From: Flavobacterium aeripolare
Lineage (GTDB): Bacteria; Bacteroidota; Bacteroidia; Flavobacteriales; Flavobacteriaceae
DNA length: 64,000 nt
Direction: 5' to 3'
Assembly: GCF_013294025.1 (NCBI RefSeq)
Contig: NZ_JABSNL010000008.1
Coordinates: 55,460 to 119,459, forward strand
Within the stretch, counting starts at the first letter, position 1. Every line of letters starts with the position of its first letter. The notes beneath the pieces are model-generated. The model was not told the DNA's origin and ran no database searches. It was given only the letters and a program-made list of their open reading frames with translations. The translations under genes and the position numbers were made by a program. This document shows, piece after piece, positions 52,235-60,951 of this stretch.

Positions 52235-55219
52235 TTAAAACAAGTAACGTACACCAAACTGAAATTGTCTTGGTGGTGAAGCGTTCCTTTGTGTGAACAA
52301 TCCGCTAGCACTAGATCCACCTTGAATCTGGTTACTTTGTGTTGCATTATTACTGTATCCACTCAAGTTTTCTGCATTGAATAAGTTGAAAATATCAGCA
52401 CGCAATTCGATTTTGTTGTTACCTGAAATTGTGATTTGGTGTTGCACTCCTAAATCAAATGTTGTATTCCATGGCAAACGATCGTTGTTTCTACCCTCAC
52501 CTGGAAAACGGTCACTATTACCTTGATATGCATCAGAAAAACTAGCGCCATCACCATTTAAGTCAGTAGTCCCAAAACCTAGTGGAATTCTATTAATAGG
52601 TTGTCCACTTTGTAGCAACCCTGCTAAGGTAACTGTAGTTCCTTTAAAAGGATAATAGCTATAAATTCCGTTAATGTTATGCGTTCTATCATTTACAGAT
52701 GGTCCCCATTCATTAGCAAAATTATTTCCATCAGATGCTCTAAAGTTAATTCCCTCGGTATCATTTTTACTTGAAGACAAAGTATAATTCAATCGGTAAG
52801 AGTAATCATCTGTACCTCTTGTCTTTTGATAATTAAAACTCATCGCATAATATCTTGACTTCCCTTCGTTTTCACTCATGATTACACTTCTAGCAATACC
52901 AGTTACCGTTTGACCGTTAATTACAGCACTACCATTAGTAATAGGGATTGGTCTGCTTGCATCTGCCTCATTACGAGTTCTAATCACCACATTATCTGGA
53001 TCAATAGGATATTCAGACACAGCATTTAAGTTGCGTAGACGTGATAAATTTTCTCCACGATTGTGAACTAAATCCACAAAAAACATGCGCTCATCAGTCA
53101 ATTGCAATTGGTACCCTAAAGCAAATTCATGTGAGTACGAATTTTTATAGCCATTAGGATTTAAAATACGTCTTTCATTCGAAAAAATATTTTCTCTTTC
53201 TCCTTGTAAATCGCTTGCTGAAGGCCCTTGTAAATAACCAACATTTGATACCGTTGCAGCCAGCTTACCGTTAAAAGTAATTCTATCTATATTAGTATCT
53301 GCTGGTAATATTCCCAATCGCTTTAACTCCTCTAATTGCAACTTATAACTAGCTGAAGTGGTGTTTTGTCCTAAAGCATCACTGTACAATGCATAGTTCA
53401 CTTTATCATACGAGATTCCATAACCTCCTCTTAAACTACTTGAGTTATTTAATTTATAGTTAAAATTAAAACGAGGTGCTAGGTTGTTAAAATCGCCTTT
53501 ATCGCTTCCGCCTTTTGATAAATTATCATAGTCATAACGCAAGCCTAGGGTTAGATTTAAACGAGCAGAAACAGCCCATAAATCCTCTACATAAGCAGAG
53601 TAAATGTCTTGGTTTGTTCCAAAAGAGGCTTGACGTAACTCAACATCATAATCTAAAACTGAAGCATCAAGCGGAATATCATTCACATTCAGTGCTCCTC
53701 CTACTCCACTAGTTCGTATTGCGTCGATCTGGTTCTGGTTCAATTTCACACGGTAATTTCCTGCTGGATTTCCACCATCAATCAATTGATGATCTCCTCT
53801 AATGAAATTTACTCCCGCTTTTATCGTGTGATTTTCTGCATAGTATTTGACTTTTTGTTGAATTTGGATTGTATTTTCGATAGCATCAAATACATATCCT
53901 GGATTCCCAATTACTCCTAAAGTTTCGTCATTAATGCCTAAAACAGTAACCCGTGGAGCACCTGGATTAAATGGTTTTGCATAATTCCATCTAAATCTGC
54001 TATACTGCACATTTGTTTCTCCTGAGAAGTTACCAAATTTATAACTGTTCTTTAAAGCCAACAAAATACTGTTGCGCTGTTGCGAATTTCCAGCTGAAGC
54101 AAAAGTTGATCCGCCATCTAAACCACCACCTTGTCTCTCAACGTCGATAACTCCCACATTTGCACGCAAAGACGAATTGAAATTAGTATTCCAAATTTGG
54201 TCGATTTTTGTCGAAAAATAATTGAAAGTATTCGTACCACGTACGGTTTCAGAAACACCTAATGCTGGTACGTTTAATAAATTGTCTTTTATATCTGTCG
54301 TATGCTCAAAATTCACATAGTAAAAAGTCTTATCTTTCACTAAAGCGCCACCAATTCCTCCACCCGCTTGGTAACGAGCAAAACCATTTTTAACCTGATT
54401 TCCTGATAAATCTCTTTGTGCAAAACTTGATTTTCCATCAATTGAGGGACCAGGTCTAGAGATAAAAAACACTTCTCCAGTTGTTTCATTTGATCCTGAA
54501 CGCGGTGTGATATTTACAATTCCGCTTCCTGTCAATCCGTATTCTGCCGAGAAGTTATTTGTTAATACGGTAATATCTTTTACAAATCCAGACGGAATTG
54601 CAAATTTTTGTCCGCCTAAAAAGCGCTCGTTATTGTCTAATCCGTCAATTAAATAAGAGGTGTATCCAGAACTCGCTCCATTGATACTCACATTAGGTGC
54701 TTCAGCATAAAATCCAGTCGCTTGAGATACATTAGGTAAACGGAACAGGACACGTGTAATGTCACGACCTTCAACTGGTATTTCCTGAATTTCTGCAGCT
54801 TTCATTTCAAATGAAACCTCCGCATCACGACGGTTAATTTGAGCTGTTGCCCCTTTTGTAATTACGACTTCGTTTAATTGATTAGAATCATCCCCAGTGC
54901 GAGGCGCTAACAATAAAGTCACGTTTGGTGCTTGATTTGAACGCACACTAACATACTCAGATTTTTGAGCAGCAAACGCTGATGATCCTTCAAAAATAAC
55001 TTGGTATCCATCTAAGGCAGGAATTCCACGAAAAGTGACTTTCCCTTGCGCATTTGATGTTTGTTGAAAACTACTGTTACGAGAACTATTTAATAATAAT
55101 ACTTGAATGTTTTCTAGAGGTGCTTGCGTATTAAAGTCAATTACAGACACTGACAAGTCTTGCTGAGCAATGGCCATAGTGCTCACGCTCAGTAATAAAA
55201 ACAATAAAAAATGTTTCAT
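52235..55219 (-). CDS. TonB-dependent outer-membrane receptor with carboxypeptidase-regulatory-like domain
   Basis: A 994-residue outer-membrane protein. A signal peptide (1-18) leads into a CarboxypepD_reg-like domain (about 20-105), then a plug domain starting near residue 110 (VVITKGATAQINRRDAEVSF, YLIDGLDNNERF) and a 22-strand barrel ending in FQFGVRYLF with a C-terminal Phe. It lacks a SusD partner, so it is not a classical SusC/D pair. The ligand is unknown; it heads a minus-strand group with a sugar-kinase-like gene and nucleoside hydrolase. The DUF2064 gene is 44 bases upstream. Confidence 0.92.
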   Translation of the reverse strand: MKHFLLFLLLSVSTMAIAQQDLSVSVIDFNTQAPLENIQVLLLNSSRNSSFQQTSNAQGKVTFRGIPALDGYQVIFEGSSAFAAQKSEYVSVRSNQAPNVTLLLAPRTGDDSNQLNEVVITKGATAQINRRDAEVSFEMKAAEIQEIPVEGRDITRVLFRLPNVSQATGFYAEAPNVSINGASSGYTSYLIDGLDNNERFLGGQKFAIPSGFVKDITVLTNNFSAEYGLTGSGIVNITPRSGSNETTGEVFFISRPGPSIDGKSSFAQRDLSGNQVKNGFARYQAGGGIGGALVKDKTFYYVNFEHTTDIKDNLLNVPALGVSETVRGTNTFNYFSTKIDQIWNTNFNSSLRANVGVIDVERQGGGLDGGSTFASAGNSQQRNSILLALKNSYKFGNFSGETNVQYSRFRWNYAKPFNPGAPRVTVLGINDETLGVIGNPGYVFDAIENTIQIQQKVKYYAENHTIKAGVNFIRGDHQLIDGGNPAGNYRVKLNQNQIDAIRTSGVGGALNVNDIPLDASVLDYDVELRQASFGTNQDIYSAYVEDLWAVSARLNLTLGLRYDYDNLSKGGSDKGDFNNLAPRFNFNYKLNNSSSLRGGYGISYDKVNYALYSDALGQNTTSASYKLQLEELKRLGILPADTNIDRITFNGKLAATVSNVGYLQGPSASDLQGERENIFSNERRILNPNGYKNSYSHEFALGYQLQLTDERMFFVDLVHNRGENLSRLRNLNAVSEYPIDPDNVVIRTRNEADASRPIPITNGSAVINGQTVTGIARSVIMSENEGKSRYYAMSFNYQKTRGTDDYSYRLNYTLSSSKNDTEGINFRASDGNNFANEWGPSVNDRTHNINGIYSYYPFKGTTVTLAGLLQSGQPINRIPLGFGTTDLNGDGASFSDAYQGNSDRFPGEGRNNDRLPWNTTFDLGVQHQITISGNNKIELRADIFNLFNAENLSGYSNNATQSNQIQGGSSASGLFTQRNASPPRQFQFGVRYLF

Positions 55220-55263
55220 TTAAAGTTAAATTTTGGATAAATATTCGAATAAGATTTTGGAAA

Positions 55264-55959
55264 TTACAGCCATGCAGGCGATCCCTTATTAAAATTAAAT
55301 CCAACAATTTCAAATGTATACTGCTTTTTAGTTACTCTATTTAAAGGCTGCTGATAATATAAAAGCGACAGTAATTGTGCCATAAAAACACTGTAAAAGG
55401 AGAAGCCCTTTGCAATATTTCTAACATCTTTTAAACTATTAAAATCTGATAATGGTTGCAATAGCAACGCGCTGTCATTATCAAGGTCTTTTAAATCAGC
55501 GAAGGTGTGTTTTGTCTGCCAGTCAATTTGTGCAAACTGCTCTTGGTTAAACACAGCGCGTGAAAGTGCGATAAGATAGGTTCCCCCATTAAAATCCGGA
55601 CCTAAAACTAGGTTTCCATTTGCTAGTCCTTTGCAGGCTGCCTCAAAATGCTTCACTGTAAGTCCAGGCGAATCATTCCCTACAATAATAATATTCTCAA
55701 AGCCTTTATCAAACAATCCCTGAACAGCATGACTTAGCTTAGCGCCAAAATGCGTTCCTTGCTGCGTTTGCTCATTCGAAACAAAAAATGGCAGCTTAGT
55801 TTTTTTAATCGTTTGTAAAACTTTCTGATTTAGATGATGCCACAACAAATCATTCTGCTTTCTAGTAGCAGCAAATGGTTTTAAAGCGCTATCGACTGCA
55901 TCGCTTTGAGCGAAGAGCAATATTGCCGTTGAGGAAGTTTGTCTATTATCTAAATTCAT
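55264..55959 (-). CDS. Second DUF2064 (TIGR04282-like) protein
   Basis: A 231-residue soluble protein related to the 203-residue DUF2064 protein at 33346: IIIVGNDSPGL is the DxD-like strand and GPDFNGGTYLIAL matches GPAEDGGYYLLGL. The N-terminal KTRLAK-type loop is not conserved, and it carries a ~35-residue extension at the end. It may have lost the usual transferase activity. It precedes the TonB receptor gene by 44 bases and may be co-transcribed with it. Confidence 0.75.
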   Translation of the reverse strand: MNLDNRQTSSTAILLFAQSDAVDSALKPFAATRKQNDLLWHHLNQKVLQTIKKTKLPFFVSNEQTQQGTHFGAKLSHAVQGLFDKGFENIIIVGNDSPGLTVKHFEAACKGLANGNLVLGPDFNGGTYLIALSRAVFNQEQFAQIDWQTKHTFADLKDLDNDSALLLQPLSDFNSLKDVRNIAKGFSFYSVFMAQLLSLLYYQQPLNRVTKKQYTFEIVGFNFNKGSPAWL

Positions 55960-56529
55960 ACAGTAAAAGAGACGTGTCTCATTGCTATTCCTGACACAAA
56001 TAAAATTTATTTATTATTAACAAGAATATACAGGTTCAAAGATACAATCAATACATTCGATAATACTTACGTAAATAGGCAATATGTAGTTTTAAAAAAG
56101 ATAATTGTTTTCGTGATTTTTAAGCAACTACTATCCCTAGCTTTTCTTTTAGTATTTACCACCATTACATAGCATATTATAAATCAAAGCAATAAACACA
56201 AACAATCAACAGCCTGAACTACTTTCTACCGCTTTAATATTTTTAATAAAATTAAGCTGTGCGTGAAATTTATATACTGCAAAGTGCCCTGCAACTTACT
56301 CTATTGTTATACACTCTTTCTGACACTGCAGCAATCAGTCATCAGTATAAAGCCGTCGACAATAGGCATGCTACTAACTTGTAATAGGCGCCCACTACGA
56401 GTAATAGCTAGCCTTTGACGCCTTTTGCTTTCGATAAAAACTTTAAAATTAAAAGCTGCTACAAAGCAATAATCCCTAACCAGTCGCTAGAGAATTAGTC
56501 AAAGTAATATTTATTTATACCTTTGCAGC
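55960..56529. other. Long intergenic region without a recognised gene
   Basis: 570 bases of AT-rich DNA between the divergent DUF2064 and porin-like genes. Near the right end is the -7 box at 56518-56525. At 56144-56155 CTACTATCCCTA matches 12 bases of the structured element but the rest of that element is missing. No frame with support was seen. Confidence 0.5.
56518..56525 (+). promoter_or_regulatory. -7 box upstream of a leader ORF and the porin-like gene
   Basis: TACCTTTG matches TAnnTTTG. It is only 5 bases before the ATG of a 31-codon frame at 56530 and 151 bases before the porin-like gene. Confidence 0.5.
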
Positions 56530-56625
56530 ATGCAAATGAAAAATAATACAATGTCTTTAAAAGTAAAAACCAACCTTAATTCGCAGCTATTCTATACTCA
56601 GAGTGGCGAAGTGAATGGCTTTTAA
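56530..56625 (+). CDS. Possible 31-residue leader peptide
   Basis: An open frame MQMKNNTMSLKVKTNLNSQL...GEVNGF of 31 residues between the promoter box and the porin-like gene. It could be a leader peptide or simply part of a long 5' leader; inner ATGs at codons 3 and 8 are alternatives (MSLKVK...). There is no convincing ribosome site and nothing proves translation. Its end is 50 bases before the porin-like ATG. Confidence 0.3.
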   Translation: MQMKNNTMSLKVKTNLNSQLFYTQSGEVNGF

Positions 56626-56675
56626 ATAACGCTTTTTCGTTTTCATAATTCTTTTTTAAATTAAAATAACTTTAC

Positions 56676-57839
56676 ATGTTTTCAAAAATTACTTTGATAG
56701 TAAGCTTCCTGCTGCTATCATCATCAACTATTATTGCCCAAGACAAACCCGAAGTAGAAATAGGAGGAGCTTTACGATTTAACTATAATTTATCTTCTTG
56801 GAAACCAGGACAGAAAAAGCGTGGAGGTGATTTTGGTTACGATGTATTCAGGCTTAACGCCAAAGCAAAATATAAAGGCGTAAAATTAAATGCAGAGTAC
56901 CGTTTGTACTCTGATGGTTTTGGAGGTGGAATGTTAAAGCAAGGTTGGCTAGCCTATGATTTTGATCCAAAGAACGAAATCCAAGTTGGTTTGACCCAAG
57001 TCCCTTTTGGGAATACAACTTACAACTCGCACAACTGGTTTTTTAGTATCAACTATTATATAGGTCTTGAAGACGATCACGATATGGGGGTAAAATTCAC
57101 GCATACTGATAAAAAGTGGAATTACGCTTTGGCTTTTTTCAAAAATGCTGAGGAAATGAATTTCGGTAATAACTCAGACATTTCGAATAGCCGTTACTCT
57201 TATGACGTTGCTTCAATTGACTTAGATGGTGATGGTGTATTAGAATTTAGAAATAAAGAAGTAAACCAAGTCAACGGTAAACTGGATTATAATTTTGGTG
57301 GTGATAGTATTAGTCATAAAATTGGTGCATCGGCGCAGTATGGTGGTTTGTATAATTTAGACACTGAAAAAATGGGATCGCATTACGCCCTTGCTTTGCA
57401 GTATCAATTAAAGTATAAACGCATTGGCGTTAAAGCCCAAGTAACAAAATATAAAAAATCAACAAGGGGACCTGAGGGAGAGAGCAAAGAAGTGGTTGCA
57501 ATGACCGCTTACGGTGCGCCGTACCTCGTTGCGGCTACAGGGAACACCTATACACTTGGAGCTTCTTACACGCTTCCAGTAAAATGGGGACCCGTTTCTT
57601 CCTTACAATTCTACAATGACTACGGGTATCTAGAGAAGATAAATAGTGACTTTGCTGACAGTATCATGAATGTAACCGGAGTACTCGTTACTGCAGGAAA
57701 TATTTACACCTACTTTGATGCCGCGGCTGGAAAAAACCAACCTTGGTTAGGACCCGTATGGGAACCCGCTTTAGCAAACGGTACTAATGGTGCCAAATGG
57801 GAAGTACGTTTCAACATGAATATAGGATACTACTTTTAG
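56676..57839 (+). CDS. Porin-like outer-membrane beta-barrel protein
   Basis: A 387-residue protein with a signal peptide (about 1-21, ending IIA/QD). The rest is repeated amphipathic strands with many aromatic and Gly residues and ends in MNIGYYF with terminal Phe, the rule for outer-membrane barrels. It resembles OprO/OprP-like or carbohydrate porins (GALRFNYNLSSWKPG, LAYDFDPKNEIQVGLTQVPFG). A calcium-like DLDGDGVLEFRN loop lies near residue 187. Substrate unknown. A terminator follows 23 bases after the stop. Confidence 0.84.
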   Translation: MFSKITLIVSFLLLSSSTIIAQDKPEVEIGGALRFNYNLSSWKPGQKKRGGDFGYDVFRLNAKAKYKGVKLNAEYRLYSDGFGGGMLKQGWLAYDFDPKNEIQVGLTQVPFGNTTYNSHNWFFSINYYIGLEDDHDMGVKFTHTDKKWNYALAFFKNAEEMNFGNNSDISNSRYSYDVASIDLDGDGVLEFRNKEVNQVNGKLDYNFGGDSISHKIGASAQYGGLYNLDTEKMGSHYALALQYQLKYKRIGVKAQVTKYKKSTRGPEGESKEVVAMTAYGAPYLVAATGNTYTLGASYTLPVKWGPVSSLQFYNDYGYLEKINSDFADSIMNVTGVLVTAGNIYTYFDAAAGKNQPWLGPVWEPALANGTNGAKWEVRFNMNIGYYF

Positions 57840-57862
57840 CAGTATTCCTCCCAAAATAATCT

Positions 57863-57899
57863 AGCCCTTCACTCTACTTTGAGTGAAGGGCTTTTTTTT
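57863..57899 (+). terminator. Terminator of the porin-like gene
   Basis: AGCCCTTCACTC (57863-57874), loop TACTTT, GAGTGAAGGGCT (57881-57892) and seven T. A perfect 12-bp stem. Confidence 0.93.
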
Positions 57900-58302
57900 G
57901 AGCCTAATTAAAAAAAATATGCAATACACCCCCTATTTTACAACCATATGTTTCAATAATATGTAACTAAATAAATTTAACCCCCTTATTTTACACCTAC
58001 AAAATTATAAAAAACCAACTTAAACGACTACCACCCCTCATTTTTAAGATATGAATACAATAATTTATAACTCTTAAAATCAATTATTACTATTTTTTGA
58101 TTTTCATTTTCAAATATTCATAATTATTCGGCTTTTGCGTTAAAAACACTCAATTTTTCACGGTGTCGCAGTCTAAAACCAATAAATTCGTAAAAGAAAT
58201 GAGGTGAAAAATGGCTGTAAATTATTCATTTATTAGCAGCTCTATTTCTACAATTATAGATACAATAACCAAAACGAATACCAACCAAAACCATTAAAAA
58301 AA
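57900..58302. other. AT-rich leader region upstream of the PII gene
   Basis: About 400 bases, very A/T-rich, with runs of C (ACCCCC, ACCCCCTT). It should hold the promoter of the PII/ammonium transporter operon and contains a 28-codon frame at 58211-58297. I found no clear TAnnTTTG box. Confidence 0.5.
58211..58297 (+). CDS. Possible 28-residue ORF before the PII gene
   Basis: Starts with ATG 4 bases after GAGGTGAAAA, one of the few purine-rich Shine-Dalgarno-like sites in the window, and ends 5 bases before the PII start. The peptide is Ser/Thr/Ile-rich (MAVNYSFISSSISTIIDTIT...). Translation could couple to the PII gene, but nothing else supports it. Confidence 0.3.
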   Translation: MAVNYSFISSSISTIIDTITKTNTNQNH

Positions 58303-58641
58303 ATGAAAAAAATTGAAGCCGTAATCAGGAAATCTAAGTTTTCTGATGTTAAAAAAGCATTGCACGAAATAGGTGTTAATTTCTTTAGCTACTGGGACGT
58401 TACTGGAGTAGGAAACGAAAAAGAGGGACATGTATATCGCGGAGTAACCTATAGCACTAGCGACATTCAAAGAAGATACTTGTCGATCGTAGTTTCTGAT
58501 GATTTTTTAGATCGTACCGTGGCTGTTATTTTAGAATCAGCTGCTACAGGATTAGTAGGAGACGGAAAAGTTTTCGTTTCAGATATTCAAGAAACATACA
58601 GAATTAGAACTAAAGAAAAAGGAAACGACGCAGTAAACTAA
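58303..58641 (+). CDS. glnK: PII-family nitrogen regulatory protein
   Basis: A 112-residue PII protein. The core fold is clear (MKKIEAVIRKSKFSDVKKAL at the start, GLVGDGKVFVSDI in the B-loop region). Tyr50 in GVTYSTSD lies where Tyr51 is uridylylated in E. coli, but the T-loop C-terminal to it (SDIQRRYLSIVV) differs from the usual VDFLPKxKIE. It should bind ATP/ADP and 2-oxoglutarate and block the ammonium channel encoded 34 bases downstream. Confidence 0.93.
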   Translation: MKKIEAVIRKSKFSDVKKALHEIGVNFFSYWDVTGVGNEKEGHVYRGVTYSTSDIQRRYLSIVVSDDFLDRTVAVILESAATGLVGDGKVFVSDIQETYRIRTKEKGNDAVN

Positions 58642-58675
58642 TGCGACTTTACATTAACATATAAATAGAAATATT

Positions 58676-59881
58676 ATGGATACGAATACTGCAATGGACT
58701 TAATGTGGGTATTAATTTGTGCAATACTGGTTTTTTTCATGCAAGCTGGTTTCACCTTGGTGGAAGTTGGTTTCACAAGATCAAAAAATACAGGAAATAT
58801 AATAATGAAAAATTTAATGGATTTCTGTATTGGAAGTCTTGCTTTTTGGGCCGTAGGATACTCTTTAATGTATGGAGATTCTATAGGTGGTTTAATAGGA
58901 AATATGAGTCAGTATGCTTTTTTTGATAGTTTACCTGACATGCACAGTTTATTTTTCCAGACTGTATTTGCTGCTACTGCTGCAACGATAGTTTCTGGTG
59001 CAATTGCCGAACGAACAAAATTTACAACCTACTTGATTTTTTCACTATTAATGACCTTAGTAATCTACCCTATCTCTGGTAGCTGGGTTTGGAATGCTGG
59101 TGGATGGTTAGCTCAAATGGGATTCACTGATTTTGCTGGATCTACTGTAGTACATGCTGTGGGAGGTGTTGCATCACTTGTAGCTGCTGCTATGGTAGGA
59201 CCTAGAATAGGAAAATATACTGATGGACAATCTAATGCCATCCCTGGGCACAACTTACTACTAGGAGCACTTGGGGTGTTTATTCTATGGTTAGGTTGGT
59301 TTGGATTTAATCCTGGATCACAATTAGCAATTTCTGGTGATAATGCTTTTAAAGTTGCCGAAATCTTCATCACAACAAACTTAGCTGGAGCCACTGGAGC
59401 ATTAGCAGCGATGTTTATAACTTGGATTTTTTATAAAAAACCAGATATTTCAATGACATTAAACGGTGTGCTTGCTGGACTTGTAGGTGTAACTGCAGGA
59501 TGCGCTGCTGTGAGTCCGTTAGGTGCTTTGTTCATAGGACTAATCTGCGGAATCGTCGTGGTGTTTTCAATTGAGTTCATTGACAAAAAATTAAAAATTG
59601 ATGATCCTGTAGGAGCCGTTTCTGTTCACGGAGTATGCGGAGCTTTAGGAACAATATTAGTTGGATTTTTCGCTACAGATGGTGGTTTGTTTTACGGTGG
59701 TGGTATAGACAAATTAATTGTGCAAATCACCGGAGTAGCGGCAATCGTTGCATGGGCAGCAGTCGCTTCTTTTATAGTACTTTTTATCCTTAAGAAAACA
59801 ATGGGATTGAGAGTAACTAAAGAAGAAGAAATCGACGGACTTGACATTCATGAGCACGGTACAAATGTGTACAACGATTAA
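58676..59881 (+). CDS. amtB: Ammonium transporter, Amt/MEP/Rh family
   Basis: A 401-residue channel with eleven predicted spans. MQAGFTLVEVGFTRSKN, SGAIAERTKF, STVVHAVGGVASLVAA (first pore His) and VSVHGVCGALGTIL (second pore His) are all present. It conducts ammonium/ammonia across the inner membrane and is plugged by the PII protein. The N-terminus begins directly with the first span, so there is no cleaved signal, as in many Bacteroidota homologues. Confidence 0.96.
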   Translation: MDTNTAMDLMWVLICAILVFFMQAGFTLVEVGFTRSKNTGNIIMKNLMDFCIGSLAFWAVGYSLMYGDSIGGLIGNMSQYAFFDSLPDMHSLFFQTVFAATAATIVSGAIAERTKFTTYLIFSLLMTLVIYPISGSWVWNAGGWLAQMGFTDFAGSTVVHAVGGVASLVAAAMVGPRIGKYTDGQSNAIPGHNLLLGALGVFILWLGWFGFNPGSQLAISGDNAFKVAEIFITTNLAGATGALAAMFITWIFYKKPDISMTLNGVLAGLVGVTAGCAAVSPLGALFIGLICGIVVVFSIEFIDKKLKIDDPVGAVSVHGVCGALGTILVGFFATDGGLFYGGGIDKLIVQITGVAAIVAWAAVASFIVLFILKKTMGLRVTKEEEIDGLDIHEHGTNVYND

Positions 59882-59900
59882 TTATTTAAATTAAACCATG

Positions 59901-59928
59901 AAAAAACCGCCATAATTGGCGGTTTTTT
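59901..59928. terminator. Bidirectional terminator between amtB and the acidic protein
   Basis: AAAAAACCGCC (59901-59911), loop ATAATT, GGCGGTTTTTT (59918-59928). The A and T flanks serve the converging genes on both sides. Confidence 0.92.
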
Positions 59929-59932
59929 ACTT

Positions 59933-60292
59933 TTAGACCTCGTCTCTACTTTCTTCTAAATCATTGTGATTATCACCACCTATGCTGTAATAATTGTTTT
60001 CCTCATCTTCATTACCTATACGTTCTTGTGCATCGTCTAATTCTGAGCCTGGAACATCAAGGTCTGCTCCACTCATGTCATCCTCAAAACTTAGTTCGTT
60101 TAAACCTGATAAGCCTTCCTCAACCGCTACTTTATTTTTAGTAATGTCTTCTGGGTTGACGTCTGCCTCTTTCTCTAGTTTATTATAGATATCTTCGCTA
60201 GCGGGATACAATAATGAGTCTGGAATTTTTTCATCCTCAATTTTACTAGTGATTTTTCTTTCTTTATCTAAGTGGTCGTTATTATTTTCCAT
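59933..60292 (-). CDS. Small, very acidic protein of unknown function
   Basis: A 119-residue protein started at 60292 (MENNNDHLDKERK). It is rich in Asp and Glu, has no membrane span or cysteine, and is probably disordered (SGADLDVPGSELDDAQERIGNEDEE-like stretch). An ATG at 60340 adds 16 residues with no conserved look. I do not recognise the function; such acidic proteins are common in Flavobacteriia. A shared terminator follows. Confidence 0.72.
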   Translation of the reverse strand: MENNNDHLDKERKITSKIEDEKIPDSLLYPASEDIYNKLEKEADVNPEDITKNKVAVEEGLSGLNELSFEDDMSGADLDVPGSELDDAQERIGNEDEENNYYSIGGDNHNDLEESRDEV

Positions 60293-60510
60293 GATCGTTC
60301 TATTTATAGTTTGTTTTTCAAATTTATAGGAGTAAGGCAAGCGTTAGTTGCTAATTTCCTTTTATAAAATTAGGAATCATATTTGACTTCTCTCACTTTA
60401 CCTTTAGATATTGTAACATATAAGCACGATACTATAAAATTCCAAATGCAGTCCAGTCGTAATTTTATAAAACTAAAAAATCAAAATATAATTATTAAAA
60501 CACACACATT

Positions 60511-60771
60511 ATGAGCTTAATGGACGACAATGTAATCCCAGGTAATTACGGAAAAGTATTTGGGACAAATGCAAATGAAACAGCCGACTTACACGCAATT
60601 AGAACCGCACTTTTAGCAGTCGACGGAATAACCGAAGTAGCAATTGACGACAACATATTCCCAAAAGAATTCAATGTGCATACAGACAGAATTGTAAAAA
60701 TAACAACCGTTGAAGATACCGTAAAATCATTAGGATTTCATGCGGTTCCCAAGTCGTTATTTGAACTGTAA
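60511..60771 (+). CDS. HMA-like small protein without the CxxC metal site
   Basis: An 86-residue protein. The order of strands and helices, TADLHAIRTALLAVDGITEVAIDDNIFPKEFNVHTDRIVKITTVEDTVKSLGFHAVP, follows a heavy-metal-associated fold (helix, V-x-G-V-x-x-V strand, final VKSLGF), but no CxxC and no cysteine at all is present. It therefore cannot bind copper like classic HMA domains. It stands alone 180 bases before the arsenic operon, with a terminator behind it. Confidence 0.72.
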   Translation: MSLMDDNVIPGNYGKVFGTNANETADLHAIRTALLAVDGITEVAIDDNIFPKEFNVHTDRIVKITTVEDTVKSLGFHAVPKSLFEL

Positions 60772-60794
60772 CAGTACATACTACACATAGTAAT

Positions 60795-60827
60795 AACTTC
60801 AACACTATAATTTGTTGGAGTTTTTTT
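60795..60827 (+). terminator. Terminator of the HMA-like gene
   Basis: AACTTCAAC (60795-60803) and GTTGGAGTT (60814-60822), one T-G pair, followed by T-run. It separates this gene from the ars operon. Confidence 0.78.
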
Positions 60828-60920
60828 ATGCCTTCTAATTTGCAATTAATTTATCGCTAAGTCCTTTATTTCGAAAAAAAATAAAAAAAAATCTAGATAT
60901 TGAATAATTACTAAAACCTT

Positions 60921-60945
60921 TATCGTAATATTGCAATATAGATAT
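60921..60945 (+). promoter_or_regulatory. Candidate ArsR operator
   Basis: ATATTGCAATAT (60928-60939) is a perfect palindrome 12 bases before the arsR ATG at 60952, inside the larger imperfect repeat TATCGTAATATTGCAATATA. Position and symmetry fit autoregulation by ArsR. Confidence 0.5.
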
Positions 60946-60951
60946 ATAACA

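Noticed and set aside
56140..56160. Third copy of the structured RNA element (CTACTATCCCTA match)
   Set aside because: Only 12 bases match; neither the second block nor the outer stem is found nearby, so it may be chance or a decayed end.
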